In this document: piece by piece, positions 12,555 to 25,500 of the stretch
Numbering within the stretch: position 1 is the first letter of the stretch
How the letters are laid out: each line of letters starts with the position of its first letter
NCBI GenBank assembly: GCA_002633005.1
Contig: NMRA01000680.1
Span: 11,913-75,912, forward strand
Direction of reading: 5' to 3'
Source: Phoronis australis
Taxonomy: Eukaryota > Phoronida > Phoronidae
Length of the DNA: 64,000 nt
Program-made: the position numbers and the translations under genes
Notes under the pieces: model-generated
Told to the model about the DNA's origin: nothing
Databases searched by the model: none
What the model saw: only the letters and a program-made list of their open reading frames with translations

Positions 12555-15500
12555 CTACATAAAGAACAACAATATATATTAACCACCATGTCTGAGTTCC
12601 GTGGAGAAGGGAATATCGCAAATGAAGCTAGGGAGATTGTGCTTCGCTTGTAATGCAGGGTTAAATCGCGTGAAGTCTTGTGTGATCTTGTGATTTCGCA
12701 AGATGCATGCGTCTATGGCACCTACGCCAAGTTTCACGCACGCAATGTTGGACACATGAAATGTGTTTCAGGAACCACACGTTTAGAAAGCTCTCACCTA
12801 TAGTGCCATGCAGTTTTCACCTTAGAAGAATGACCCGATTTTTTTCAAAATATCGCGAGTGGTCCAGCCTCACCTGGCGTCAGCACTTCATTACACAGCC
12901 CGGTCTGTCGGCGGGATAGGAGTGTAAGCTGCTTACCTTTAAAGTTAGGTTTGACATGTTTACAGCACTAATTTTACCTAGTCAACGAAATAAACGCGAC
13001 TGAATTTTGTAGACGCAAGAATCTCTCCGAGGTAGATCACGTACTTCGCTTTTAAAACCTTCACACAATTGTCATAAATACTTGAATTCGATTACCAACA
13101 TTTTTGTATGATATTTTAAACATTTCCTTTTCAAATTATGTACTATTAATCACGAAATAAACGCAGTTAGAAAATTAAATGTTTCGTGTGATGTCATCCG
13201 TGGATCCGGTCTACGCCATTGTTTTATATTACGCCAGCCGCAAGCCGTAGTGGTCTAGAGAACTGATTTCCAGTGAGTATTATGAAAAGATGCATGTGCG
13301 GAGGATGCATCAAAACGAAAACGGGACAAACAAGATTTCAGCTTTTGCGTTTCTAAAAAGACCCCAACATCGCCCTGAAGCGGCATAGGTTCGTGTGTAA
13401 TCGGACACGGGTATGGCAATGCACGGTGAAACAAGTGATCAGCTTCAGGGGCTTCGCTGTGCTCAGCCCATTTTGAAGAATCGCGCTTCGATACGTTGCA
13501 GAAACGGACATTTGGTGAGGGTTTCTCGTAGGTACGTTCTGGTGCAAAGACTTGCTACGATCAATGGTTCTGCGAAAACACTTAATTCTGAACTGTGTCG
13601 TTTGGCAAATCGAATTGTTTAGTATTTTCAGGTGCCCACTTTTCCAAAAAGAAATTCCACCCACGACGAACGAAACAATGTGAAATTTGTCTTGCTTATG
13701 TGTCTTTGTGTAATAAAAAGACATGAGATCTTCATAGAAATTGATATGTGTGGGCTTTTTAGTCGGTGACCGCAGATTTGGAAATGAGTCCTGGTACAGA
13801 CCACAACCAACTATCTTTTTTGGTCTTAACTTATTCTGTGATTTGCTTTCAAAGATCAACAAATGGAATTATAATAACTACTTGCAATTCCATTATCATA
13901 AATCATAACTCTACGAGTTTGCAACGAAACGTACGCAATAGTTGTCGAAACTGAGTGCGCTGAGATCGGTTCCAAACTTCGGGTGGTCAACATTTCCCGA
14001 TAGTAAGGCTATGCACTTATATGTAAGCGATCAACACGCGGAATGATTTTGTTCAGAAATATTGTGCAGAATTACAAATTATGGTAACTGTTAAAAACTG
14101 GAGTTGTTTTAAATATGCCATCAATTCTCGGTCCTCGTTAGTCGGCTACAGAAGGCGGACTCAACTGACCAGAGTTGTAAAGATGGCCAAGGTAATTTCT
14201 AGAGTGACGCAAGCGTAATGAAACCGCAGACAATTAGTTTGAGGAACTGTTTCAGTAAAAGTACATTCTCTATATTAGGTCACAAGTTCCTGTAAACATC
14301 TTAGTAGTCGGTGTGGATATAATTTGTGCATTTATAACAAAACTTTTTCGTTTGATTCGAATTAGATTTCAACCTGTTTTTGTTGGGGACTTTATGTACA
14401 TGTATGCAGTTGGCCTACATGTATTGATCACGACCCAGATTAAAGCCTAACTTCAACGGAATTTGTTATTTTAGATGTATAAGGATAACCAAATTGTCCT
14501 AGCGAAGCCTTAGCAAAATATTAAAATACCTGTATGATCACTAAAATGTTGGCCCATCAAATGATAAGTGAAGTTGCCCTTTCGTGCCATACTGCGTCAC
14601 CGCGAGACCCCAGCACAAGCAACAAAAGACCGATAACAGTTGTATTAAATAGAGGTCTGAATAGAACCCAATTGCGTGGATGCGTTATTCGAAAGAAAGG
14701 TGAATTTTCTCGCTGTGACTTAGGCAAGTGGTGGCCAATAAGCCGAACATCTTATTACCTTTGGCAATTTATGGGGGCTCAGAACGATGTTCTTAGCATA
14801 CTGTAGGAGCCAAATTTACAGGTGTTACCGTTCAAGATAGTCTTTGAAACTAGCGAAGAATACATGTAAAAATAGCCGCTTGATTACCGTGCGTCGGAAC
14901 TTTCCTCGGTACATCTTTGCTGAAAGTTTGTAGTTTTCAAAGCAGTAAACTGCCTTTTCTCGAACATCGACTATGGTCAGTGTTTTTGATACCCCAAATG
15001 AGCGAGCTCAATCAAATTTACCGCTGTACATGCGAATTTACTCCACTTGGAGACTGTACAACAAGAGTGGGAAACATTGTCGGCCTCTACCATTCATCCA
15101 ATTTTATCTACTTTCTCGTATTCAATGGCATATTTCAAGGCGTATTCAATGACCATATTCGCACAATTATGGGAAAATGTATCCCATATATGTTAAAATG
15201 TGGATTTTGTATACGTTACGTTATGAACTGTGATATAGGGAAAAGGAGAGTCAATCCGTATACCACGGTAGAGGCCGTGTTCAACGGTAGAATCCCTTCA
15301 CAGTAGGTCTGCAGTCTGCTGGTGGAGTAAATTCACGTGTATTACACCAAATTTGATTGGGTTCAATCATTTGGGTTACCAAAAACATTGATGCCAGTCG
15401 TGGCTACTAAAGAGGCAGTTTTACTGCTATAAAAACATGTAAACAATTCATCGATGAAAATTCCGACGCGGGGTGATCGGGCGGGTAATTCTGGTACTCG

Positions 15501-15620
15501 CTGCAGCTTCAATCTGGACCATCGTAAACGTCAAGCTAAATAGCGTCCCCTGCCAACAAAATCAGCCAAAAATCTAATTCAAATTTTACGAAAACGTTTG
15601 CTTATGGAGTGATAGTTAAG

Positions 15621-16354
15621 GTCTTTATCCCATACGCATTGAATCTGTCGCGCGAAATACGGCCATTTAATATTTTTCCGTATTCACCTCCCGCACTACT
15701 TCAACAGTGACCTCTGACATGGAAAGTTCAAAAGGTAGGTCAATGTCGACTCGACGTCGTTAGCCTATTCGATCTCCAAACTTTCGGAAATAAAGTAATA
15801 GAATTATAGCAGTGTAAATAACCCTCAACTTACAATTTGGTCTCAATCGTAACATCTGGAACTGGACTGTTAATCATATGACAGTTCTGTCTCAGTTTTC
15901 ATTTGCTAAATATTTTTTCGTCTGCAACTCAGGCGCCGATTCCTCGGTAACTACAATATCGAATTGTGTTGTTAGTTAACTATTTTCAGGACATATTACA
16001 AGTTCAATGAAAAGTTACCCTTGTTTTCATCTTTGTTATCTTTTCACAAGTAATAAATCGTCATATTTAAAATCTTGTATGAAAAAGTGGCAGCCTAACG
16101 CCCAAGTATATACATAAAGGATGTCATCCGCCACGTGAATAGTCTGAGTGAAGTATTAACAAAATCTGAGGGCAGAAAAAATGAAAGAAACTTAGGAATT
16201 CGAAGCGTATGAGATAAATACAAAACGTACCTCGATTGGCGTACATGAAGTAACATTCCACTCGACATTATTCCACCTATAGTATACGCGTACGCGCAAT
16301 AATGTCTCGTGGAATATTACTCCATGTACGCCACTCTCGGCACGTTTTGTGTAT
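15621..16354 (+). repeat. 730-bp dispersed repeat, copy 2, with terminal hairpin
   Basis: This is a same-orientation copy of 9158-9884. The terminal hairpin is better preserved: about 49 bases from 16222 pair with 16297-16346 (GGCGTACATGAAGTAA against TTACTCCATGTACGCC), with a short loop. A 3' terminal hairpin is seen in Helitron-type and some fold-back elements, but no matching 5' end or transposase was found. Confidence 0.85.
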
Positions 16355-16948
16355 TTGTTAGGAACTGCAACCTAATATCCAGTAAGTGTTTTTACTGACA
16401 CGATCGTCTGCTCACTGCGTTCAACTCTCCGTCGCTGCCGGTCGAAGCGTAAAATCTGCTTTTTGCAATACAGTGCTTACCTCAAGTTCAGCAAATCAGC
16501 AGAGTTTTCACCGTTATTTTCCAATGCTGTGATCAACACGGAGAAACGTTTCTATTACTATTTACACTCCAAAAGCTAAGGCACGAAAACAGACGAAGAA
16601 AACTAAGAAATGCATCGAAGCCGAAACATTCAACAACTGTTCCGGGAATGTTTCAAGTTCATATTCCCGGATGGATTATATCTAAGTTTCTGTTAAACTT
16701 TTGATATTATTGAAAGATTCAGTGCTTTGACTTGTATATTTCACAAGCTGAAAAATCTAAACAATTTGTCAGCAAATAAATTTTTATTGGTTATTGCACG
16801 GATCAGTCTTGTCGCTTAAGCCGCTTGGGTACCGTACAATGTACATGGCATACACTGTACATATGACGTCACATAACAACAAACCAGAGCACACGGCAAC
16901 AGGTCTTTGCGGCGATGATGCAAATACGTCCATATAAATGGGATAAAT

Positions 16949-17072
16949 AGGTTATCCCAGATACATAGGAAAACTACTGCGATATCATATCCTGTCTTGT
17001 TGGGACATTTCCAGATGAAATGAATTCTCGATAGGATATGGCGGTAGTATTCCTGTGTATGTGGGATAACCT
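16949..17072. mobile_element. 124-bp palindromic MITE
   Basis: Terminal inverted repeats of about 29 bp begin AGGTTATCCCAGATACATAG and match the other end inverted (25-26 of 29). The core on the minus strand, GAATTCATTTCATCTGGAAA then TGTCCCAA, recurs at about 28309-28335. There is no coding capacity. Confidence 0.8.
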
Positions 17073-17959
17073 ATATTTGTGACTTGCAAGGAGCTGGTGT
17101 TTGACTCTGTGAAAAAATGAGGTATTGAATCATGTTGAAACTGACTGAGGTGGTTTATAACGCCTTGGAAGATGACCTCTGTTTCAAACAGAGGATGGAT
17201 TGCGATTGTTTGGTCTAACAGTGCCATCATACCAAATACATGGCTACTTGATTAGAAAAATAAACTCACTTTATGGTTTAAGTTTCATTTACATACGTAC
17301 GATAATGTGACAAGCTGGGATTTTACCTTGGCATTATCATGTAGGATGGGTAATTAGCTGCAATCAAATTAAAAAATTGCGAAGTAACGTAGGTATCAGC
17401 CAAAACTAAGTAAGCTAATCGCAACCGCTCACTGTGAGACTTTGACCTGACAGAGCTGATGCATCGAACATACTAGCTATTCACCTCACTGTCTCCAAAG
17501 AATAAAAAACACGGTTCATTTAATTTTTCACAGACGAGATGCAAAGAATTGGCCACGGTGTAGACAAGTGCCCAAACACTGCATCCCTGAAAGCCCGTAA
17601 ATCAGCCTTTGTAATAGTAAGAAACAACACGCAGTAAGAGCAAAATATAAATAAAGATTGTCTAAACTAAATACTAATTATATTGTGATTTTGTGATTTC
17701 ACTTCCATCAGCACTTTGGTGTGCTTTCACGCTTTATACTGTACATCTTCAGACTTTGCGTATCAGAAATTCTAAAATCCAGAATGTGGCTCCGTCACGA
17801 CCAAAAACTTCGGCAGAATTTGCTAGCGTCGACTGGCGTACAACCAAACTCAATCAAACATAAGCAAACTCCACGTTTGCTAGTTTTAGCAAACGAAAAT
17901 TTGGTAGATTTTGTCAGCTTAGACCGGATTGCACGGGCAGTTGAAATAGCGTACCAAGA

Positions 17960-18753
17960 CAGTGGCGGATCTTACTAGGATATCACAAGGGGGGCCAACT
18001 TTTTGTCTTTAAACATTTGCTCAACTCACGACCTGGCGGATACAGCGCGCGTGCTTTACCACTGCACCACCACGAATTGACTCCTTATTCGATATTAAGA
18101 GACCTACTTGTTTATGGTCCACAACGTTTGCTCCCGAAACCTTTTTGTAATGCTTATTACATGTTTTATATTTTGTGCAATCAGTTCGTAACAAACTTGT
18201 ATTTAAAATAGTCTTCAATTGCCCAATAGACCAAATCCGTTTTTTGTGTTCGCAATAATGACGCGATTGCTTTGGAAATCGTCTTAAGTTAAGGTTTGAC
18301 AAAGAGAGAATTATGAGTTTCTGAGTGATTCACTAAGGCTTCGATTAAAATTGACATCTTACCAGCAGCTTCTGTTTTTTTCATTATCACAAAGATTCCA
18401 TTTTCTTCAAAAAATGAAGTAATTTTTTTTCATTGCACAGTAGAGCAGACGACGGACACGGAGTCATAGTGCCCAGCGCCACTGCCGGTCGCCTGAGATA
18501 TCGCGGGAGAGCCTATACGCAGCCATGGTTCCGTATTGCTCCGTGTTCCGAATTTGACACTTGAAATTGGATCTGAGCCTCCCCTCCCAAACACTAAAAC
18601 TGCACACAATTAAATCATGTTTCAGTCGTATAATTTTAATTACCGGGGTTAATTAATAATAATAAACTTAACGTTTCCCTACGCTCTTGTTGTTTTATTT
18701 TTTGCGGCAGCCAAAGGGGGGGGGGGGCCCTGCCCCCCCTCAATCCGCCTAGG
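17960..18753 (+). mobile_element. hAT-like non-autonomous element
   Basis: The left end CAGTGGCGGATC...AGGGGGGCC pairs with the inverted right end CTAGGCGGATTGAGGGGGGG. Ends starting CAGTGGCGGATC with a G run are typical of metazoan hAT elements. No transposase is encoded, and an exact 8-bp target duplication was not evident. It carries a tRNA-derived SINE-like segment near its left end. Confidence 0.5.
18012..18086 (-). repeat. tRNA-like SINE head fragment
   Basis: On the minus strand GTGGTGCAGTGGTAAAGC matches a pol III A box. About 30 bases further on, AGGTCGTGAGTTGAG is a decayed B box. This arrangement is typical of tRNA-derived SINEs; it is not a functional tRNA gene. Confidence 0.5.
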
Positions 18754-18932
18754 CAAGATTAACGCTTTACGTTCTGCCCAACGCCTAACAGATCTATCCA
18801 CATGCTCGTAAAGCATGCATTGTCCTTTTCATCACTGAAACGAGTATTCCGTGGATCCAAAAATGCAAATTCCTAGACCACAAACAATCGAAGCACCCAT
18901 GATTTTCTTTTCAAATTAGCGATACCACTTAC

Positions 18933-19043
18933 TTTCTTCAACAGTTATTGTACACACTTTGCGAGCCGTGATGGTATCCCCATCAACAGCGTTGCTAGCT
19001 TCGCAGGTAAACTGGTGGTCGCCGATATCATTTTTTGTAACTT
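18933..19043 (-). CDS. Exon: Ig-like domain 2, last part (strands F-G)
   Basis: This 111-nt exon (phase 1 to 1) encodes the second half of an Ig domain. VTKNDIGDHQFTCEASNAV is a textbook F-strand region (D.G...C.A.N), followed by a G strand ending CTITVEE. The acceptor is AATATTTTACAG and the donor is GAAA|GTAAGT. With the two preceding exons it totals 330 nt, the same length as the single exon of Ig domain 1. It is the last extracellular module before the membrane exon, so the domain sits next to the membrane. Confidence 0.88.
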
Positions 19044-19556
19044 CTGTAAAATATAATAATTAAATTAAATGAGCCTGAAATTACTTATGGTCTATATTTT
19101 AACAAGTCATGGTAACCTCAACGACGTCTGAGATACCGTACAGCCTAAACTGAACAAGAAGCATGATAAGTGGTGTCAATTTTCAGCGTAAACCAAAACT
19201 GGTTTTTGACAAAACGCTCTAACGACCGAAAGTGAACAGAGTTTGCCGTAAGTGAGCATAATTACTACGCTTTCCCACCTGTTATAGATTGGCAAAACTG
19301 AGCGAGGTGATGAATGAAGCCCGGTTATGAGATATATGAGGGTCTAGAAATCCTGCAATGTCAATACGGACTTATTTACAGTAAGTTAGAACCATACCGT
19401 TGGTTTGAAAAAAAACCTGGAATGTTTGTAAAATGATGTGTAGTGAAGTTACATTACATTGTTGCTGCACTTTCACCTATGCCTTTCCGGTGTCCGGAAT
19501 CTAAAGGAAACGATGTTCAATTTGACGTTACTTGAAAAATGTAAAATATATCGAAT

Positions 19557-19796
19557 CCATGCGCGCACTCAAAGGGGGCTTGGGAATCCCTACATTTATG
19601 GAGAAGTGGGGAAAAAGGTCCGCGTCAGAGAAACAAAAATGTAAAAGACGAGACAAAAGTTCATTAAAAAGCCAGGAACTACCAAAATTCGGGAAATGCA
19701 CAATTCATAGCTCTGAATATACCCTGTGAATCTTAGTAAAAGGTCCTCATTCTCAAAAATTCGAGCCCCCCATTTTTAGGCTGGGTGCGCGCATGG
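19557..19796 (-). mobile_element. Short inverted-repeat element, GCGCGCAC family, copy 2
   Basis: The ends CCATGCGCGCACTCAAAGGG and GGCTGGGTGCGCGCATGG are inverted copies. The internal AAAAAGGTCCGCGTCAGAGA and AGACGAGACAAAAGTTCA are the reverse of the other family members. AAT on both sides may be a target duplication. Confidence 0.8.
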
Positions 19797-20050
19797 AATA
19801 TATTTGTTCCTCAACCGTTCACTGTGATGACAGACGATTTTTTGGGCTTCTAGGTCAAAAACCTATCCCAAGCTTACACCGCTTCTTAAGAAATTCCTAG
19901 TCTTATAGTCCGATCAACTATTGACAGAAATAATTTAATCTCACCTAAGCAAAAGTATCAAGTCTTTGAGAGTGCAAAGTCTACCCATAACAGCTTGCTA
20001 TTTAAATAATTTGTATAAATTATTTGAAAGTTGGGACTTGTATATAATGG

Positions 20051-20070
20051 AATCTTCTTCTTCTTCTTCT
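20051..20070 (+). repeat. (TTC)n microsatellite
   Basis: A short TTC run lies just beyond the 3' end of the LINE remnant on its minus-strand orientation. Read on that strand it is GAA-rich and may be the simple-repeat tail of the element. Confidence 0.6.
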
Positions 20071-20289
20071 CGTTCGTCAAATGGTCAAATGTGTTCTGCC
20101 AATGAATGCTGCAGTCCTCTGCAGGTCATCTAGGCTGTCGTAGAGTTTCTTGTCAAGCGCGTGGGGGAGAGCCACACCTCTTTTTTCTTTTAGTCATACA
20201 ATGGGCATGTCTGGAGGATGAGTTCCGTGGTCTGGTTGTCCGAATCGTATGGACACAGCTCCGAGAGGCCAATACGGAATTTGTTTAAA

Positions 20290-22500
20290 GGTGTCATCTG
20301 AGCCGATTGAGGCCAGTCCTCAACCTAAAAATTCTTGACATCTTATAGTATGGATCGGTTATGTTGTACTTTGGATGCAGGTGGTTCCATTTTTCTTTCT
20401 GCCCAGCCTTGACGATGGTCTTGGCTTCACTGTACCTGGTGCCTCTTTCTACCAGTTGGTTTTGTGCTCCTTGCTTTGCAAGTGCGTCTGCCATTTTACT
20501 TCCGTGCACATTACAATGTGAAGGAATCCATTGCAGAGTCATATTGTGATTTCTGCACAGGGAGGTCATTAATTCAGGATTTTTCCAGACTTCAGTACAT
20601 GGAGGACAGATAGTGCATCGGTCAGGAAAACAACCTGTTTGGATGTATGGGGGCTGTCCTTCACATGATGTACTGCAAATGTCAATGCTTCTACCTCAGT
20701 TCTGTAGTTTGTCGAGTACACGCCTGTTGACATGCTAAATTGTTCCTCTCTTACCTCTGGATATTGGATATACGCACCAGCTCCCCCGTTCCTGACTGCA
20801 CATACCGCAGAGCCGTCTGTGTATACACATGTCCATTCCTTTTGGGAATAGCTTTTGTAGATGCTCCAGTGTGAAGGCTCTCTTTTCTATGCTGCTCTGT
20901 GTATCTGAGTCCAACNCCAGCCTTGACGATGGTCTTGGCTTCACTGTACCTGGTCCCTCTTTCTACCAGTTGGTTTTGTGCTCCTTGCTTTGCAAGTGCG
21001 TCTGCCATTTTACTTCCGTGCACATTACATTGTGAAGGAATCCATTGCAGAGTCATATTGTGATTTGTGCACAGGGAGGTCATTAATTCAGGATTTTCCA
21101 GACTTCAGTACATGGAGGACAGATAGTGCATCGGTCAGGAAAACAACCTGTTTGGATGTATGGGGGCTGTCCTTCACATGGTGTACTGCAAATGTCAATG
21201 CTTCTACCTCAGTTCTGTAGTTTGTCGAGTACACGCCTGTTGACATGCTAAATTGTTCCTCTCTTACCTCTGGATATTGGATATACGCACCAGCTCCCCC
21301 GTTCCTGACTGCACATACCGCAGAGCCGTCTGTGTATACACATGTCCATTCCTTTTGGGAATAGCTTTTGTAGATGCTCCAGTGTGAAGGCTCTCTTTTC
21401 TATGCTGCTCTGTGTATCTGAGTCCAACCCCAGGTACGGAGCACTCTATTGCTGGGATGATGTCTTCGCTCCAGCTTGGTGTGTCAGAGCATCGAGGAAT
21501 ATTTCTTGGCTCCTGTTCATTTGTATATCCGTGTCTTTGTTCTAACCTATTGTATACGCGTATGAAGCTTCCTCGTTTTAAGCGTCCTTTAGTTGGCTGG
21601 GTCAGTCTTCTCTTCATGGGGTGGTCGTGTAGCCTTCTAAATTTAGCTGCCTGAGTGAGAAGTTTGGTGTCCCTACGATCTTCCTGGAACTAGATTCCCG
21701 TGATTGGTTCCATGTCCTGGATCGGAGTGGATTTCATGGCGCCAGTGATGGTGCAACTGGCCTGCTTTTGAACCTTGCTTCTTCCTTCAAAGTGTGCCTT
21801 GGCTGCATTTCCCCATGCTGTTACAACATACTCCAGTACTCGTCTGACTCTACCAGTGTAGAATTGCTTGAGTGTTGTTGTATCTGCCCTCCATGTTGCG
21901 CCTGCTAGTTTCCTCATGACGGCTAGTCTTGCTTTCCCTTTTCTGTAACTGTATTTGGCTTGCACATTCCATGTGAGTCGTTTATCAAAAGTCACTCCAA
22001 GGTAAGTTGAATCTTCTTCAGCCTGCAGTATCTCGCCGTAGATTCTCAGGGTGACCTCTTGGTTTCGTGTTGACAGAACAAAAACGTTGTATGTGGTTTT
22101 TTAGTGTTGATCTTCACAACCCACTCTACATTCGCCATTTGGCAGTTACCATGACCTCTTCTGAGCACCAGAGGACAAGATCACCTGCATAGATGGCTCC
22201 TTGTGTTCGGCCTGGTAGGTCCTTGACTATATCGTTAATGAAGACTAGAAATAGGGTGGGACTCAGGACTCCTCCCTGAGGGACCCCTTCACTCAGTGTT
22301 TGCTTTCGACTAAGTGTTCCATCAACTTGGACTCTGGCATTTCTATTGTCTAGGTATTAAGAGACCCATTGAAAGATATTACTTTTCACTCCGTTCTCAT
22401 GCAGTTTTAGTTACAGTGCATCTTTATAAACGGCATCACAAGCCCTTTCAACGTCTATCCACACTGTCAGTATGCGTTACTTATCCTGAAAGCCACCTTT
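20290..22500 (-). pseudogene. Jockey-like LINE pseudogene (reverse transcriptase and RNase H)
   Basis: Read from 22.5 kb downward: a palm segment VWIDVERACDAV (consensus has D followed by F), RVQVDGTLSRKQ, the motif EGVPQGGVLSPTLFLVFIND, then AIYAGDLVLWCSEE where the YADD aspartate is changed to glycine. Next comes MTFDKRLTWN...GKARLAVMRKLAG and a thumb region. After that an RNase H block has LQWIPSHCNVHGSKMADALA with the H.G...AD catalytic signature, then a zinc-binding-like tail. Stops and frameshifts are present and the 5' part with the endonuclease is missing. These elements copy themselves by target-primed reverse transcription; this one is dead. Confidence 0.9.
20403..21427 (-). repeat. 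Tandem pair of about 512 bp around an ambiguous base (assembly seam)
   Basis: 20403-20915 and 20917-21427 are near-identical copies of the LINE RNase H region, differing at a few bases (for example TGGTGCC against TGGTCCC). A single N at 20916 lies exactly between them. This looks like two overlapping contig ends, possibly two alleles, placed side by side rather than a biological duplication. Confidence 0.85.
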
Positions 22501-25500
22501 GATTTTTGGGCAATGGATGGTACTGAAAAGGAGGTTTGAGTAATCGTGCAGAAGAACCTAGAGAACACGCTTTACAAAGGTGGCACGAAAGAACTGTTGG
22601 GTGCGTTTGCTCTGCTTTATAGTTGTGCGGAAAAATGCTTTCAGGCTTGTCCATGCCCAGTAAAACTCGGACTACCGATGGGATGGGTTTGTTCGTAAAG
22701 ATTTATAATTGACATCAAAGCATTTTCTTTTAGTTTCAAATCTCATAAAACGGTCTGTAAACTGCTCGCAACTTCGTCAATTATTCTTCCACAAGTCAAA
22801 GCACGTCTCCTTATTTGGTATGGCAAGTCATAGACGTACCACATTCCCCTTACATGGAAAATGTGACCTGTGACCTCAGGTGACTTCAACCAACTGACTG
22901 TGAGCGCATGCGCACTTTAGCATAAGTGGGAGATAAGAAACTCCGTGGTAACAACTTAGCTTTTCCTTCACGCGTATTTCAAAAACCGTTAATTTTGAGG
23001 AGCTTTTGTGTTCCATGCCTCCTTAATGGGCTTGGCCAACCCTAAACTGAGACATGTATTAAGAGATAGCTGTAGCTTTAATAGGTGAACGAAATGTAGT
23101 GAGGAATATTATGAAACCAATTTGATGGGGGTGCAGTAAAAGGTCTAGGACAATTTTCTCACTTACTGGGTGGATCAGGTTATCGCACTTGGGACTGTGT
23201 GGTGAACATGTACATGCCATATTTTACTATATGCACCTCCAAGGTCTTGTACACGAACTCCCAAAGTTTTGTTACAAAGTAAACATGTTTGGCCCTAAAA
23301 CAAAACCCGCACTCATTCACTATGGTCGGTGTTTTGAATGGGGCTATTCGAAAATCTTTACATTACTAGAGCGCGCTTATCTACTAGTGGTGATAGATTA
23401 AGCAGCCTCGGTTTCGCGAGCCATTTCATACATGGTGAAATGGCTTGCAGCCTTGCCATCTGAATCGAAGATTGCGTGAAAAGGGTGCTTCTACGAGGGG
23501 AAGTAAGCATGACCTTATAGAAAAGTAAGAGTTGCGATTATTTTAACGATTATTTGATGTTTACAATACTGACGCCTATTAACAGAGGTACTGGCCGATG
23601 TCGACTTCGCGGCAGTCGCCAGTCTGGTTAATCATTGTTTGTTGTGATGTGTGTTGCGATACTTGACGTAGCACTCGGGATCTTTTCGTACATCAAAGCA
23701 GTATTATTGATGTTTGGAATGATTTCTAACAGGTTTATCAGAGACAGTTACATCAATCAATGCTGAATGATTGTGCTGTCAACTCGATATTGCTTAGTGA
23801 GGAAAGGTTACAATCCAAGCCCAAATGATAGGTGACAAATATCCTTTATATTATTTGTTTACTCCATATCCTACGTCGTCTGGAAAACTATTACACGATG
23901 ACATGGAAATATATCACGTCTGTGTTCACCTGACCTTTGGTTTTCAGCTTTGAGGGCTAGTATCGTGCAGACGAGATATGCATGGGTTCTGCAACCGTCA
24001 CTGAATGGACCAAACTTGGTTTTAAGCTGTTGACTGCAGCTAACCAGCAAAATGTTCCTGTTCAGTGCAAATCTGTTGTCAAAGCCTTCTTTCTTTATCG
24101 GAGAAAAGAAAAAAACCGTTGAAAAGGGACATCTATTTAAAGAAAGGCATGTAACTTTGTAAATTTACTTATTTATTTCCTTAGCGGAAGGTTAGCGGGG
24201 GTTTGGGGTTGTAAAACTTGGTGCAACTGAGTGTCCGAGGATCGAGTATCTTGAGGCAATTCCTGAACTTCATAAAGTTCGTTCCAGTTTCACGAAACTG
24301 CTTTGCTATCCATTGTAAAACCATAAAAGTATATTACATTTTCTGAATTCTCAATGACTGAACATTCTTAACTCTTGCCTTGAAATGTTGCAAAACGTTC
24401 ATAAATTCATATGACTTTAGTTTTTGTGAAACTTGTATTTTTGCTGCAAACATACGAGTGAGGTCGTATTTGAACATATTATTCTTACTGCCAATGCGCA
24501 AGCAATGGTGCCTTACTATTTTAAGTACTCTTAAAGAACAGAAAGGTCATCCGCCTCTTTTTAAACGACACGAGTCTTTATATCTTCGATTAGAAGAAAA
24601 ATAAAAAAGCTGAGAAACGTTTCCCTCAGCCTTAGACCAGAAGTTTGCTTGAGGGAACCATGAACTTGTAATCGGTGTTTAAAATTGTTGAAAGTTCAAA
24701 AATTAAAGGGCTTTAAAATGGGTAACAAAGGTTTGAAGTTATCTTGCATGTTTTGCAGACAAGTAATGCGTTTAAACAATTGTTATGGCTAGGAATGAAA
24801 AATAAAGACCCAGGTTTATACAATACTCATTATATACACACTTGCTTTCTGGAAATAATAATTATTTAATTTTGTGTGACCATGTAGAGCAATTACCATA
24901 TCATATTTTTGAAAAACGGGGCAACATTTTTGGCCCAACCTGAAGTATTAGTACTTTATTATTCATGTTTCAATATTTGTTCCAGGTTCAGAGACATTTA
25001 AGGCCATTTCAAGCAGCAACATAGACCAGTTTTGCTACTCCTTTCTATTCCCACAGCATGTCCACAATCCAGCAGTGCTACATGGAGAAATCTTAATGGC
25101 AGTGCTAAGTTACCATAAGAAAATATGCCCATGGATTATTTGTGTGTGAGGAGGAACTATATCTGACTGCTACACCAGCCAACCTCATTGGTGAGGATGC
25201 CCTTTCACGACAGTGAGTCATATGTGGACAACAATAGCTTATTTCGTTTCCTGGAAAAAACATGAGGGACTGAAGCTAAAGAAGACCTAGTAACAAACTG
25301 GTCTGTTTCCAGGTCAGATTTTAGTCACAAAGAGAGTCAAGTGATATGCTGTTGTGTTAACCTGAAAGGATCTAGTTGTGGATGTTATTGAGGCTGAATG
25401 ACATTACATGAAGGAAAGCCACTTGCCGAAACTGGACCTTTTTACAAGCGCTTCTATAGGCTATTGAAAATAGATCCCAGTGCAATGAAAACCAAAAGCA

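Larger units (their letters stand above)
12555..18932. other. Intron between Ig domain 2 and the membrane exon
   Basis: This 6.4-kb intron contains the second copy of the 730-bp direct repeat, a 124-bp palindromic element (16949-17072) and a hAT-like element (17960-18753). A 169-codon minus-strand frame at 13353-13862 (MLIFESKSQ...) shows no recognisable domain and no splice support. The rest is AT-rich with no coding signal. Confidence 0.6.

Noticed and set aside
13353-13862. A 169-codon minus-strand gene.
   Set aside because: No domain, no sensible composition and no splice or promoter support; it lies in an intron of the receptor gene on the same strand.
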